NCBI RefSeq assembly: GCF_016921115.1
Contig: NZ_JAFFZS010000013.1
Span: 124,001 to 188,000 of the forward strand
Length of the DNA: 64,000 nt
Source: Streptomyces actuosus
GTDB lineage: Bacteria > Actinomycetota > Actinomycetes > Streptomycetales > Streptomycetaceae
Reading direction: 5' to 3'
The position numbers and the translations under genes were made by a program. Under the pieces are notes generated by a model. The model was not told where the DNA came from. It made no database searches and saw nothing but the letters and a program-made list of their open reading frames with translations. Below, piece after piece: positions 55,431-64,000 of this stretch. The stretch's first letter is position 1, and every line of letters starts with the position of its first letter.

Positions 55431-55504
55431 CCGGGCCAGGGAATCACAGGCCCGGCTACGGTGTTGCCCGCACAGTCGCAGGCGATTCGGAGGGAAGTGC
55501 GGGC

Positions 55505-56665
55505 GTGGACGTGCACGGCGCAGTGGCCGAGGGCTTCGAACCGGTCAGGGATGCCTTCGTCCGGAACTTCGAGGTGCTCGGCGACCGCGGCGCGGCCGTC
55601 GCCGTGTACCGGGACGGGCACCGGGTCGTCGACCTGTGGGGCGGCACCAGGGACGTGGACGGCACGGCGCCCTGGGAGCGCGGTACCGCGCAGATCGTGC
55701 GCTCGGCGACCAAGGGCGTCGCCGCCGCTGCGGTCCTGCTGCTGCACCAGCGCGGGGAGCTGGACCTGGACGCGCCGGTGGGCGACTACTGGCCGGAGTT
55801 CAAGGAGGCCGGCAAGGAGCGGACCCTGGTGCGGCACCTGCTCGCACACCGGGCCGGCGTACCGGCTCTGGACCGCCCGCTCACGCCCGCCGAGGCCGCC
55901 GACCCGGTCCTCGGCGCGGAGGCGGTCGCGGCACAGGCACCGGCCTGGGAGCCGGGGACCGCGCACGGCTACCACGCGCAGACCTACAGCTGGCTGACGG
56001 GCGAGTTGGTACGGCGGGTCGCCGGGCGCCCGGTCGGGGAGTTCGTGGCCGCCGAGATCGCCGCTCCGGCCGGCGCCGACTTCTGGCTCGGGCTCCCACC
56101 GGACGCGCGGGCACGCGTGGGACGCGTCGGCCCGATCCCGGCCCCCGAGAGCGGCGGGCTGAAGACCCGCCCCAAGCGGGCGGTCGCCGAGGCCTACGCC
56201 GACCCGGACTCCCTCACCCGCCGCGCCTTCGCCGCCATCACACCGCTGCCCGACGAGAACGACCCCGCATACCGGGCCGCCGCCCTGCCCGCGTCCAACG
56301 GAATCGCGACGGCCGACGGCCTCGCCCGTGTCTACGCGTCGCTCATCGGCGACGTCGACGGAGGGCGGCGGCTGTTCACCCCGGAGACGGGGTTGCTGGC
56401 ACGCGCCGAGCAGTCGGCGGGCGCGGACCGCGTCCTGCTCGTCGCAACGCGGTTCGGTCCCGGCTGGATGCTGCACGGCAGCACCTCACCGCTGCTGGGT
56501 CCGAGTTCCTTCGGTCACCCGGGCCGCGGCGGAGCCCTCGGCTTCGCGGACCCCGACAGCGGCATCGCGTTCGGCTACGTGACCAACGGCTTCCGCACCT
56601 CCGTGACGGCGGACCCGAGGGCGCAGGCACTGGTGCGGGCGGTGCGGCAGGGGCTGGACGTCTAG
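55505..56665 (+). CDS. Serine hydrolase of the beta-lactamase/EstB family
   Basis: A 386-residue class C beta-lactamase-fold protein without signal peptide. GTG 55505 has GGAGGGA upstream. Catalytic SxxK is 'RSATKG', the Tyr motif is in 'HGYHAQTYSWLTGELVRRV' and the third motif is 'FGHPGRGG'. 'AVYRDGHRVVDLWGG' is the family N-terminus. Such cytosolic members are esterases or peptidases of unknown substrate rather than drug-resistance enzymes. Confidence 0.88.
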   Translation: MDVHGAVAEGFEPVRDAFVRNFEVLGDRGAAVAVYRDGHRVVDLWGGTRDVDGTAPWERGTAQIVRSATKGVAAAAVLLLHQRGELDLDAPVGDYWPEFKEAGKERTLVRHLLAHRAGVPALDRPLTPAEAADPVLGAEAVAAQAPAWEPGTAHGYHAQTYSWLTGELVRRVAGRPVGEFVAAEIAAPAGADFWLGLPPDARARVGRVGPIPAPESGGLKTRPKRAVAEAYADPDSLTRRAFAAITPLPDENDPAYRAAALPASNGIATADGLARVYASLIGDVDGGRRLFTPETGLLARAEQSAGADRVLLVATRFGPGWMLHGSTSPLLGPSSFGHPGRGGALGFADPDSGIAFGYVTNGFRTSVTADPRAQALVRAVRQGLDV

Positions 56666-57106
56666 GGGCCGGCGCGCGACGCGGCTCGCACACCCGGCGG
56701 GCGCGCCCTCAGGTTGCTCCGACGTCCTCGCGTGCGCAGCGCGCGCCGGAGCCCTTCAAGCCTCCGCGTGCGCGCTCCAGCGCGCACGGCACGCGTCCGG
56801 CGCGAGCGACTCGCGCGCCCGCGCTCGGTTCCGGCTCGGCCGCACCTCCTGCGCTTGACCGGCAGGCCCACCGTCCCCATTCGGCCCCATCGGGGCCCCG
56901 CCGGCCCGCCGTACCTGCGAGGCATCCCCCCATCACCACTCGGGGGCGGGTACCTGGGGCGGCGAAGGTGACCGACGGGCGGCCCCTGGTTGAGAAGAGC
57001 CGGCGCGCGCCTCTCCGCACACCACCCGGCGCGCTGTGCGCCGCGCCGCACTCCTCTGCACTCCCCCGCGCCACGCCGCACGTCGTGGGCGGCGCTCAGC
57101 GCGCCG
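56666..57106. other. 441-bp intergenic region, convergent
   Basis: Very GC-rich, dense in GCGCGC words, without a convincing gene on either strand. A short hairpin GGCCCC-ATC-GGGGCC (near 56884) is the best terminator candidate between the converging hydrolase and epimerase genes. It marks the boundary between the core genes and the biosynthetic cluster. Confidence 0.5.
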
Positions 57107-58105
57107 TCACGGAGGCGCGATCCCCGCATCCGCCAGCGCCTTCCGGTACCACGGCGCGCAGGCGGGGAAGTCGGTGGTGAACGCTGGCCCGGGGCGCGTC
57201 GTCACGGTGGACCACAGGCGGCTGCTGTCGTACCAGTGGTCGTGGGCGAGCAGTTCGAGGGGACGTCGGGCGGCGGAGGCGGTCAGCCGGGCCCGGGCCT
57301 CGGACAAGGAGACGTCCCCGTCGGGCAGTGGCAGGGAGAGCGCGCGGCAGACGGCGGTGACCAGGTCGCGGACGGTGACGGGTTCGGGGTGCGCGGCGTG
57401 CAGGACGCGGCCGGGTGGCACGCCGCTCGCCCCGCCCGGCAGGGGCTCCCCGGGCTCCCCCGACTTCAGGGCCAGTTCCGCGAGGACGGCGGCCAGCACG
57501 GGCGCCGAGATGAGGGAGATGCGGGCGGTGGCGCCGTCCACCCAGCGCGGCACCTGGCCGAGCAGCACTGCGAGGGAGGGGACGACCCACCGGTCGCCCT
57601 CGCCGTAGACGAGGTAGGGCCGCACGACCGTGCCGCCGGCCGAGAGCACCAGGCGCTCACCGGCGAGCCGGGTGGCGCTGGTGGCCGAGACCGGCGCCTC
57701 GGCCGGTCCGCCCTCGGGTTCGCCGCGGTGCGGACCGTCACCGTAGACGGCGGCCGTGCCGAGTTGCACGACCCGCCGGACGCCGGACCGGGCGGCCTCG
57801 GCGAGCAGGGCCCGGGTTCCCTCCTCGTTGACGGCGCGGCACTCCTCCTCCGTGCCGCCGATGCGGGCCGCCAGGTGCAGGACCGTGGTGACGCCCTCGC
57901 ACACGCCGTGCAGTGTGCCCGGGTCGGCGAGGTCGCCGCGCACGGTCTCCACGTCCGCCGACGGCTGGTCGGGGCCGGGACGGCGGTGGGTGAGCAGGCG
58001 TACCGCGGGCCGGGGACCGTGGGGCGCGGGCGCCTGCAGCAGAGGCAGGACGTGGGCGCCGATGAAGCCGGTGCCACCGGTCACCAGGATGCGTTCGCGG
58101 CTCAA
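57107..58105 (-). CDS. NAD(P)-dependent epimerase/dehydratase (extended SDR)
   Basis: A 332-residue enzyme. Rossmann motif 'RILVTGGTGFIGAHVLPLL', 'VLHLAARIGG', and the active-site region 'LGTAAVYGDG'. The usual YxxxK is replaced by 'SATSATRLAGERLV', so the catalytic Tyr/Lys pair is not evident and activity may be altered. Similar to 3-beta-HSD/dihydroflavonol-reductase-like enzymes that reduce or epimerise carbonyls in secondary metabolism. Last gene of the minus-strand cluster. Confidence 0.8.
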   Translation of the reverse strand: MSRERILVTGGTGFIGAHVLPLLQAPAPHGPRPAVRLLTHRRPGPDQPSADVETVRGDLADPGTLHGVCEGVTTVLHLAARIGGTEEECRAVNEEGTRALLAEAARSGVRRVVQLGTAAVYGDGPHRGEPEGGPAEAPVSATSATRLAGERLVLSAGGTVVRPYLVYGEGDRWVVPSLAVLLGQVPRWVDGATARISLISAPVLAAVLAELALKSGEPGEPLPGGASGVPPGRVLHAAHPEPVTVRDLVTAVCRALSLPLPDGDVSLSEARARLTASAARRPLELLAHDHWYDSSRLWSTVTTRPGPAFTTDFPACAPWYRKALADAGIAPP

Positions 58106-58185
58106 CGGCAGCCTTCCACCGGGCGTCGGGAGGGATGGTCGGGGCAGCGGCGGGGACGATCGCGGTCCGCCGCTGCGCCACTCTG

Positions 58186-58584
58186 CTACATCAGCGCCCC
58201 GCTGGGCAAGGCGGCCCGGTGGCCGACGGCGGAGGCCGCGGGCGCGGGGGCGGGGGCCACCGAGACCGACGTAGTCCGGGGCGTCCGACCGATCAACTCC
58301 GCAAGCGTGGTGGCCAGTTCGCTCAGGGACTGCTCACGGAGCAGCAGGTGGCTGGGCACCGGGATCTGCAGGGCCGCCTCCAGCCGGCGCTGGAAGGCCA
58401 GCGCGGACAGGGAGTCGATGCCCTGGGTGTACAGCGGCCGGGTGCGGTGGATGCGGTGGGCCGGCGGAATGTCGAGATAGGTCGACAGCCCGCGGCTCAG
58501 GAATTCCTCGAGGACCTGCACGCGGTCGGCACCTTCGGCTTCGCGCAACCGGCCCAGGTCGGGTGTGGAGGGGGTTCCTGACAC
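58186..58584 (-). CDS. Free-standing acyl carrier protein (first)
   Basis: A 132-residue carrier protein. GTG 58584 has AAGGGATGA upstream and gives 'MSGTPSTPDLGRLREAEGAD'. The phosphopantetheine site is 'QGIDSLSALAFQRRLEAAL' (Ser of D-S-L). An extra N-terminal helix of about 35 residues and an Ala/Pro tail of about 30 make it longer than a fatty-acid ACP; the core resembles carrier domains cut from modular PKS enzymes. Expected to be activated by the PPTase at 61356. Confidence 0.85.
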   Translation of the reverse strand: MSGTPSTPDLGRLREAEGADRVQVLEEFLSRGLSTYLDIPPAHRIHRTRPLYTQGIDSLSALAFQRRLEAALQIPVPSHLLLREQSLSELATTLAELIGRTPRTTSVSVAPAPAPAASAVGHRAALPSGALM

Positions 58585-58613
58585 GATCTCATCCCTTCGT
58601 CGAACGTGCGCGG

Positions 58614-59192
58614 TCAGGATTGGGGTCGGGGCCGGGGACGGGGCTGGGCGCTGCGCAGGGCACGCGGATCGGGACCCGGGCGCGGGCCGGCGCCGTCCGA
58701 CCACATCAGGTGGAACCGCCAGCGGCGCAGCAGCCAGCCGGCGGGGGTGCGCACCGCCTCGCCCTCGGCGACGCCACCGATGTCGAAACGGCCGCCGGGG
58801 TCGGGGCCGTCGTCGTGGTGGACGTGCGAGGCGAAGAGGTGGACGCGGACGCGTGCGGTGTCGCCGTCGACCTGGATGCCGTAGTTGGACGCCAGGTGGT
58901 GGGTGCGGGCGAACCGCGACTTGCGGTCGAAGTGGAAGGCCGCGGCCGTGTGGCGGCCCTCCACGGTGCCGACGGGGAACTCCAGCCGGCAGTCGTCGGT
59001 GAAGACCGAGCGCGGCCAGGTGTCGTCGTAGCCGTGGTCGTCCTGCGTGTCGAGCAGGGTGACGTACCGGTCGATGAGGTCGGTGATCTCGGCCCGGTCG
59101 ATCAGACCGCGCAGTTGCGCCTGGAGAGCGTCGAGTTCGGCCCGCGGGACGGTGATGGTGTCCGGGGCTTCGAGGGACGGGGTGGTGGTCAT
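58614..59192 (-). CDS. NTF2-fold/SnoaL-like protein
   Basis: A 192-residue protein from ATG 59192. A short helix ('LDALQAQLRGLIDRAEITDLIDRYV') leads into an alpha+beta barrel with 'DTWPRSVFTDDCRLEFPVGT', 'RFARTHHLASNYGIQV' and 'GGVAEGEAVRTPAGWLLRRW'. Such proteins act as cyclases, dehydratases or isomerases, or as non-enzymatic partners, in natural-product pathways. The His pair in 'THHLASN' is a plausible active site. Lies 29 bp upstream of the ACP gene in the same operon. Exact reaction unknown. Confidence 0.75.
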   Translation of the reverse strand: MTTTPSLEAPDTITVPRAELDALQAQLRGLIDRAEITDLIDRYVTLLDTQDDHGYDDTWPRSVFTDDCRLEFPVGTVEGRHTAAAFHFDRKSRFARTHHLASNYGIQVDGDTARVRVHLFASHVHHDDGPDPGGRFDIGGVAEGEAVRTPAGWLLRRWRFHLMWSDGAGPRPGPDPRALRSAQPRPRPRPQS

Positions 59193-59209
59193 GGGAAGGA
59201 TGCTCCGTT

Positions 59210-59405
59210 TCCTGGCCGGCCGGTACGGGCCGTGCGAGCGTGGCGGGCCGTCGGGCCGTTCGGGCTGTGCCGGCCCGCAGGAGTGCCGGCCCTGCGCGCG
59301 GCACCGGCCGTGCGGGCCGGTGGTGCTCTGCGGGCCGTCGAGGCCGTGCCGACCGTTGGTGCTCTGCGGGCTGTTGGGGCCGTGCGGGCTGTTGGGGCCG
59401 TGGGC
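59210..59405. repeat. Degenerate GC-rich repeats between the NTF2-like and accE genes
   Basis: A 29-bp unit beginning TGGTGCTCTGCGGGC occurs at 59321-59349 and again, with three changes, at 59357-59385 (36-bp period). A further partial copy (CGGGCTGTTGGGGCCGTG) follows, and many GGGCCGT words precede it. No gene is supported in this 270-bp gap. Confidence 0.75.
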
Positions 59406-59462
59406 TCCGGGTACCGCCGGAGGGTGCGGTCCCCGGGCGCCCGCACGGCCGTCGCCGCGTTC

Positions 59463-59698
59463 CTATGCCGCGCGGCTGCCCGCGACGCGCCAGCCGCGGG
59501 GATCGCGGTGGGGCTGGTTGCGTTCCGGGCGGCGCCAGGCGGCGGTGGGCGGCGGCTGTTCCTGCAGGCCGGGGCCCGCCGCGGCGAGTGCGGCGGCGCG
59601 GGCGAGCAGCACACTGGTCAGCGCGGCGATCTCGGCGGGGCCGGCCCGGCCCTTCACGACCTGGATGACCAGGGCGTCGCCCGCGCCGTCCGTCCCGC

Positions 59699-59702
<4 letters not shown>
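59463..59702 (-). CDS. Acyl-CoA carboxylase epsilon subunit
   Basis: A 79-residue subunit. GTG 59702 overlaps the beta-subunit stop (GTGA). The N-terminal helix 'IQVVKGRAGPAEIAALTSVL' and the C-terminal 'AWRRPERNQPHRDPRGWRVA' are typical of actinobacterial AccE/PccE, small subunits that bind the beta subunit and raise activity. Confidence 0.88.
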
Positions 59703-61348
<1,646 letters not shown>

Positions 61349-61355
61349 GAGTGCC

Positions 61356-62222
61356 TCACGCTCCCCAGTCGGGTACGAGGGTGGTCGTGCCGTCGCTGTC
61401 CACGCCGTGCGGGTCCGTCTCCCGGCCGCCCTCCCGGAGCGCGTGCTGATCGGCCTCCGGGTCCACCGTGCCGCCGGTGTGCAGCGCGTCCGGCGGCAGC
61501 CAGCGCAGCACGACCCGGGTGGGCGGTCCGCCGAGCACCGCGACGGCGGCGTTGTGCCGGGGACCGGACGGCAGGTCCAGCAGCGTCCAGCCGTCGGGCC
61601 GGCGGTGCGGGTCGGCGCCCAGGTAGTCGTGGGCGGGGTCCCGGGACAGCCCGGTGCCCAGCGCCTTGAGGTAGGCCTCCTTGCGGGTCCAGATCCGTCC
61701 GAAGGCGGCACGCCGATCCTCGGTGTCCAGGCCCGCCAGTTCGGCCTGCTCCCCCGGGTGCAGCGCCGGGGCGCACACCTCGACGGTCTCGTCCCGCGGC
61801 AGTCGCTCGACGTCGACGCCGATGACGGTGCGGGAGACGGCGACCACGGCCATGCCGTGGCTGTGCGCCAGGGAGAAGTGCAGCGGCGGATCGGGGTGGG
61901 CCACGGCGGGCCTGCCGTGCGGCTTGGCGCAGCCGGGGCAGGGCTCCCGCACGAACGGCACGTCCTGCGGCGCCAGGCCCAGGTAGCCGCCGAGCAGCCG
62001 GCGCAGCGCCACGTGCGCGGAGGCGTAGGTGATCCCGTCCGTGGGGCGCACGAAGGATGCGGTGCGCCGGCGTTCCGCGTCGCTGAGTTCGGACAGGTCG
62101 AGCAGTTCGGCGGCCGTCTCCAGCCGGGGACGGCGCACCAGCCACACATCGAGCCGTCCCGGGTCCGGCAGCCCGGCCGCGGCCGTCCTCGGGCCCCCGC
62201 GGGCCACCAGCTCCCCGATCAC
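61356..62222 (-). CDS. Sfp-type 4'-phosphopantetheinyl transferase
   Basis: A 288-residue PPTase; GTG 62222 overlaps the upstream ACP stop (GTGA). Motifs 'RPTDGITYASAHVALRRLL' , 'HFSLAHSHGMAVVAV', 'VIGVDVERLPRDE' (Mg2+ Asp/Glu) and 'IWTRKEAYLKALG' (W-x-x-KEA) identify the Sfp/AcpT class. It transfers phosphopantetheine from CoA to the Ser of carrier proteins. The tail of about 60 residues is longer than in most Sfp enzymes. Translational coupling to an ACP gene points to a dedicated role. Confidence 0.92.
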   Translation of the reverse strand: MIGELVARGGPRTAAAGLPDPGRLDVWLVRRPRLETAAELLDLSELSDAERRRTASFVRPTDGITYASAHVALRRLLGGYLGLAPQDVPFVREPCPGCAKPHGRPAVAHPDPPLHFSLAHSHGMAVVAVSRTVIGVDVERLPRDETVEVCAPALHPGEQAELAGLDTEDRRAAFGRIWTRKEAYLKALGTGLSRDPAHDYLGADPHRRPDGWTLLDLPSGPRHNAAVAVLGGPPTRVVLRWLPPDALHTGGTVDPEADQHALREGGRETDPHGVDSDGTTTLVPDWGA

Positions 62223-62668
62223 CTGGTGCTCGGAAGGTCGTGCGAGACGAGGTGGTCGCGCTGTCCGCCGTGCTTGTGGGGGTCGTCCTCGGGGCCCAGC
62301 TGGCCGGCCAGGCAGTCGACGAGCTCGGCGGCGCTGTTGGCGCGCAGCAGCATGTTGAGGTTGACGTCGACCTTGAGGACGGCCTCCATGCGGCGCTGGA
62401 GCTCCAGGCCGGTGATGGATCCGATGCCGAGACTGTTCATGGGGCGGCCGGCGGTGTCGATGGTGTCCGGCGGGACCCGCAGCACGCGCGCGAGCTCGGC
62501 GCGCACGTAGTCGTCGATGAGGCGGGTGCGCTCGGCCGGGCCGCAGGCGGCCAGCTGCGACAGGCTCGGCGGCTGCACCTCGACGGCGTAGTCGTGTTCG
62601 AACTCGTAGTCCGGGTCGTCCAGATCGTCGAGATCGTCGAAGACCCAGGTCTTCGTTGTCTGATCCAT
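62219..62668 (-). CDS. Free-standing acyl carrier protein (second)
   Basis: A 149-residue carrier protein (ATG 62668, SD GGGGG). A very acidic N-terminus ('DDLDDLDDPDYEFEHDYAVE') precedes the carrier fold 'ERTRLIDDYVRAELARVLRV'. The attachment site is 'NSLGIGSITGLELQRRMEAV': Ser is kept, but the usual D-S-L is G-S-I. The C-terminal His/Lys/Asp tail is unstructured. Not closely similar to the ACP at 58186, so the two probably carry different intermediates. Confidence 0.83.
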   Translation of the reverse strand: MDQTTKTWVFDDLDDLDDPDYEFEHDYAVEVQPPSLSQLAACGPAERTRLIDDYVRAELARVLRVPPDTIDTAGRPMNSLGIGSITGLELQRRMEAVLKVDVNLNMLLRANSAAELVDCLAGQLGPEDDPHKHGGQRDHLVSHDLPSTR

Positions 62669-63018
62669 GGAAGTTCCCCCGTCGGAAAGGTGTGGGGTGG
62701 AGGAGGAGCACCGCGGGCTCCCGAGGGGCCACCGGTGCCGGAGAGTCCGCGGGCACGCGATCCGCGGCTCGCGGGGCGTTGCGGGATCCGGGGCACGGCA
62801 GGGTCCCGAGGCGCACGGGCAGCCAGGGGTGGCGCCGGAGCGCCTCGGGCGCAGGGGGATCGCGTGGTACGGCGGGCCGGGGCGATGCCGGAAGCCGGTG
62901 GCGCCGCGGGGTCCTGCGGCGGGCGAACGCCCAGGACACCGCGGACGCCCACGACGCTCCGGAAACGCCGGGGGCCGCAGGGGCGGAAGGGGCCGACGGC
63001 GCCGCGGGTGTCGCCGCG
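62669..63018. other. 350-bp gap between MFS gene and second ACP gene
   Basis: GC-rich, with no supported gene. Should contain the promoter for the ACP-PPTase-carboxylase operon (minus strand), since the MFS gene ends at 63019 on the same strand. I see no clear -10/-35 or hairpin. Confidence 0.4.
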
Positions 63019-64000
63019 TCAGGGACGCGGGGCGCGCGGGGCGCCGTCGGGTGTGGTGGAGGGCGCGGCCGAGGTGCCGGACCGGGTCAGCCCCGTGAAC
63101 CCGACCAGCAGCCCGGCCCCGCCGAGCACGGCCACCAGGACCAGGGCCGACCTGCATGCGGCCACTGCCTGTGCCGGCGTCGTGCCGGGGTCCCCGGCGG
63201 CGAGCAGCGCGGCGACGGCGGCGACCGCGACGGCCGCGGCGAGCTGTACGGCCGTCTGGTACAGGCCGCTGGCCGCGCCGCGTTCGGCGGGGGCCGACTG
63301 GGACGTCGCCCGCATGTTCAGCGCGGCGAACGACAGCACGAACCCGGCGCCCACCAGCAGCAGCGTCGGCAGTATCCGTCCGGTGTAGTCCAGCGGCCAG
63401 GACGGCCGCAGTTGCAGGAGGTACCCGGTGAACGCGCAGGCGGCGCCCCCCGCGATGAGACGCGGGGCACCGAACCGGGCCACCAGCCGTCCCGCGGACA
63501 GCGCGGTGAGCGCCGGCGGGGCCGCGGCCGGCACGAGCGCCAGCGCGCTCGTCAGCGGCGACCAGCCGGCGACGGTCTGCATCTGGTACGTCAGCACGAA
63601 CAGCAGGCCCAGATAGGAGCCGTTGAGGCAGGCCGCGCCCAGCGCCGCACGTCTCAGCGCCGGGCTGCGCAGCGGGCGCAGGTCCACCAGCGGGTCGGCC
63701 GCGCCCCGTTCCACCAGCACGAACAGCACCAGCAGCCCGGCCGCGGCAGCCAGCGGCCCGACGGCTCGCGGGTCGCCGAGGCCGCGTCCGGGGAGCGCGG
63801 TGATGCCGGACACGAGGGCGAGCAGGGCGCCGGTGAACGCGGCAGCGCCGAGCACGTCGTAGCGCCGGGGCGTGCCCGGGGACGCGGTCTGCTCGGGGAT
63901 GAGCCGCAGCCCGAAGGCGAACAGCACCAGCACGACCGGCGCCGGGAAGGCGAACGCCAGCCGCCAGGTGTGCCCGGTCAGCCAGCCGGACAGCAGCAGT
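63019..64000 (-). CDS. MFS drug:H+ antiporter (EmrB/QacA, 14-TM type), N-terminus outside window
   Basis: The frame is open to the window edge, so the true start lies beyond 64000. The 326 visible residues contain about eight to nine hydrophobic segments. 'WRLAFAFPAPVVLVLFAFGL' follows what should be helix 6; 'RGAASGLYQTAVQLAAAVAV' (R-G-x-A-x-G-x) is typical of the 14-TM family helix 13 approach. Probably exports the product of the adjacent cluster. Confidence 0.85.
   Translation of the reverse strand, partial: LLLSGWLTGHTWRLAFAFPAPVVLVLFAFGLRLIPEQTASPGTPRRYDVLGAAAFTGALLALVSGITALPGRGLGDPRAVGPLAAAAGLLVLFVLVERGAADPLVDLRPLRSPALRRAALGAACLNGSYLGLLFVLTYQMQTVAGWSPLTSALALVPAAAPPALTALSAGRLVARFGAPRLIAGGAACAFTGYLLQLRPSWPLDYTGRILPTLLLVGAGFVLSFAALNMRATSQSAPAERGAASGLYQTAVQLAAAVAVAAVAALLAAGDPGTTPAQAVAACRSALVLVAVLGGAGLLVGFTGLTRSGTSAAPSTTPDGAPRAPRP

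Overview
This is a high-GC actinobacterial chromosome segment, almost certainly Streptomyces. The evidence is the strong GC bias at third codon positions, many GTG starts, translational GTGA/ATGA overlaps, an SsgA-like sporulation protein, an RpfB cell-wall lysozyme, a protein O-mannosyltransferase, and the core order tRNA-Gln, glmU, prs, rplY, pth, ppc, desaturase, tam/tamR, galTEK, ispE-rsmA-rpfB-tatD, rsmI/pmt, PBPs, ssgE. From memory this order matches the S. coelicolor core around SCO3110-SCO3165; I could not run an alignment.

Layout. 1-1554: 3' part of an acetate-type sodium/solute symporter. 1780-2664: a DivIVA-like coiled-coil protein. 2856-8648: a compact group of polymorphic-toxin-derived genes (deaminase fused to SUKH-4, WHH/HNH nuclease fused to SUKH-1, YwqJ-type deaminase, SUKH-3 immunity protein). 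8926-10281: an orphan NarL-type histidine kinase. 10701-18785: housekeeping genes (tRNA-Gln, GlmU, PRPP synthase, L25, Pth, PEP carboxylase). 19074-20755: a fatty-acid desaturase coupled to its TetR regulator. 20793-22543: trans-aconitate methyltransferase and its divergent MarR regulator TamR, with a frameshifted VOC gene coupled to tam. 22502-23946: a response regulator and an acetyltransferase. 24172-29639: the Leloir operon galT-galE-galK, with a divergent SGLT-family transporter. 29911-34852: an Asp-less response regulator and two PQQ-type beta-propeller membrane proteins. 35107-43176: ABC-F, IspE, RsmA, RpfB, TatD, a zinc-ribbon protein and RsmI. 43273-45015: Pmt.

45012-47112 is a scar. 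It holds a 169-bp imperfect palindrome sitting on the pmt stop codon, an IS3-type transposase remnant, an intact DUF5707 lipoprotein-like gene, and fragments of an S66 carboxypeptidase and a DUF6193 gene. It is followed by two tandem penicillin-binding proteins, SsgE, an ECF-type nickel/cobalt importer preceded by a Nur-like box, the OhrR/Ohr peroxide pair and a beta-lactamase-fold hydrolase. From 57107 to the right edge lies one end of a probable biosynthetic gene cluster: two free-standing carrier proteins, an Sfp-type phosphopantetheinyl transferase, acyl-CoA carboxylase beta and epsilon subunits, an NTF2-fold protein, an NAD-dependent epimerase/dehydratase and an MFS exporter cut by the window end.

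The most unusual parts are the toxin/immunity fusion island, the palindromic element at the end of pmt, the Nur-box/leaderless promoter of the ECF transporter, and the carrier-protein/carboxylase cluster.
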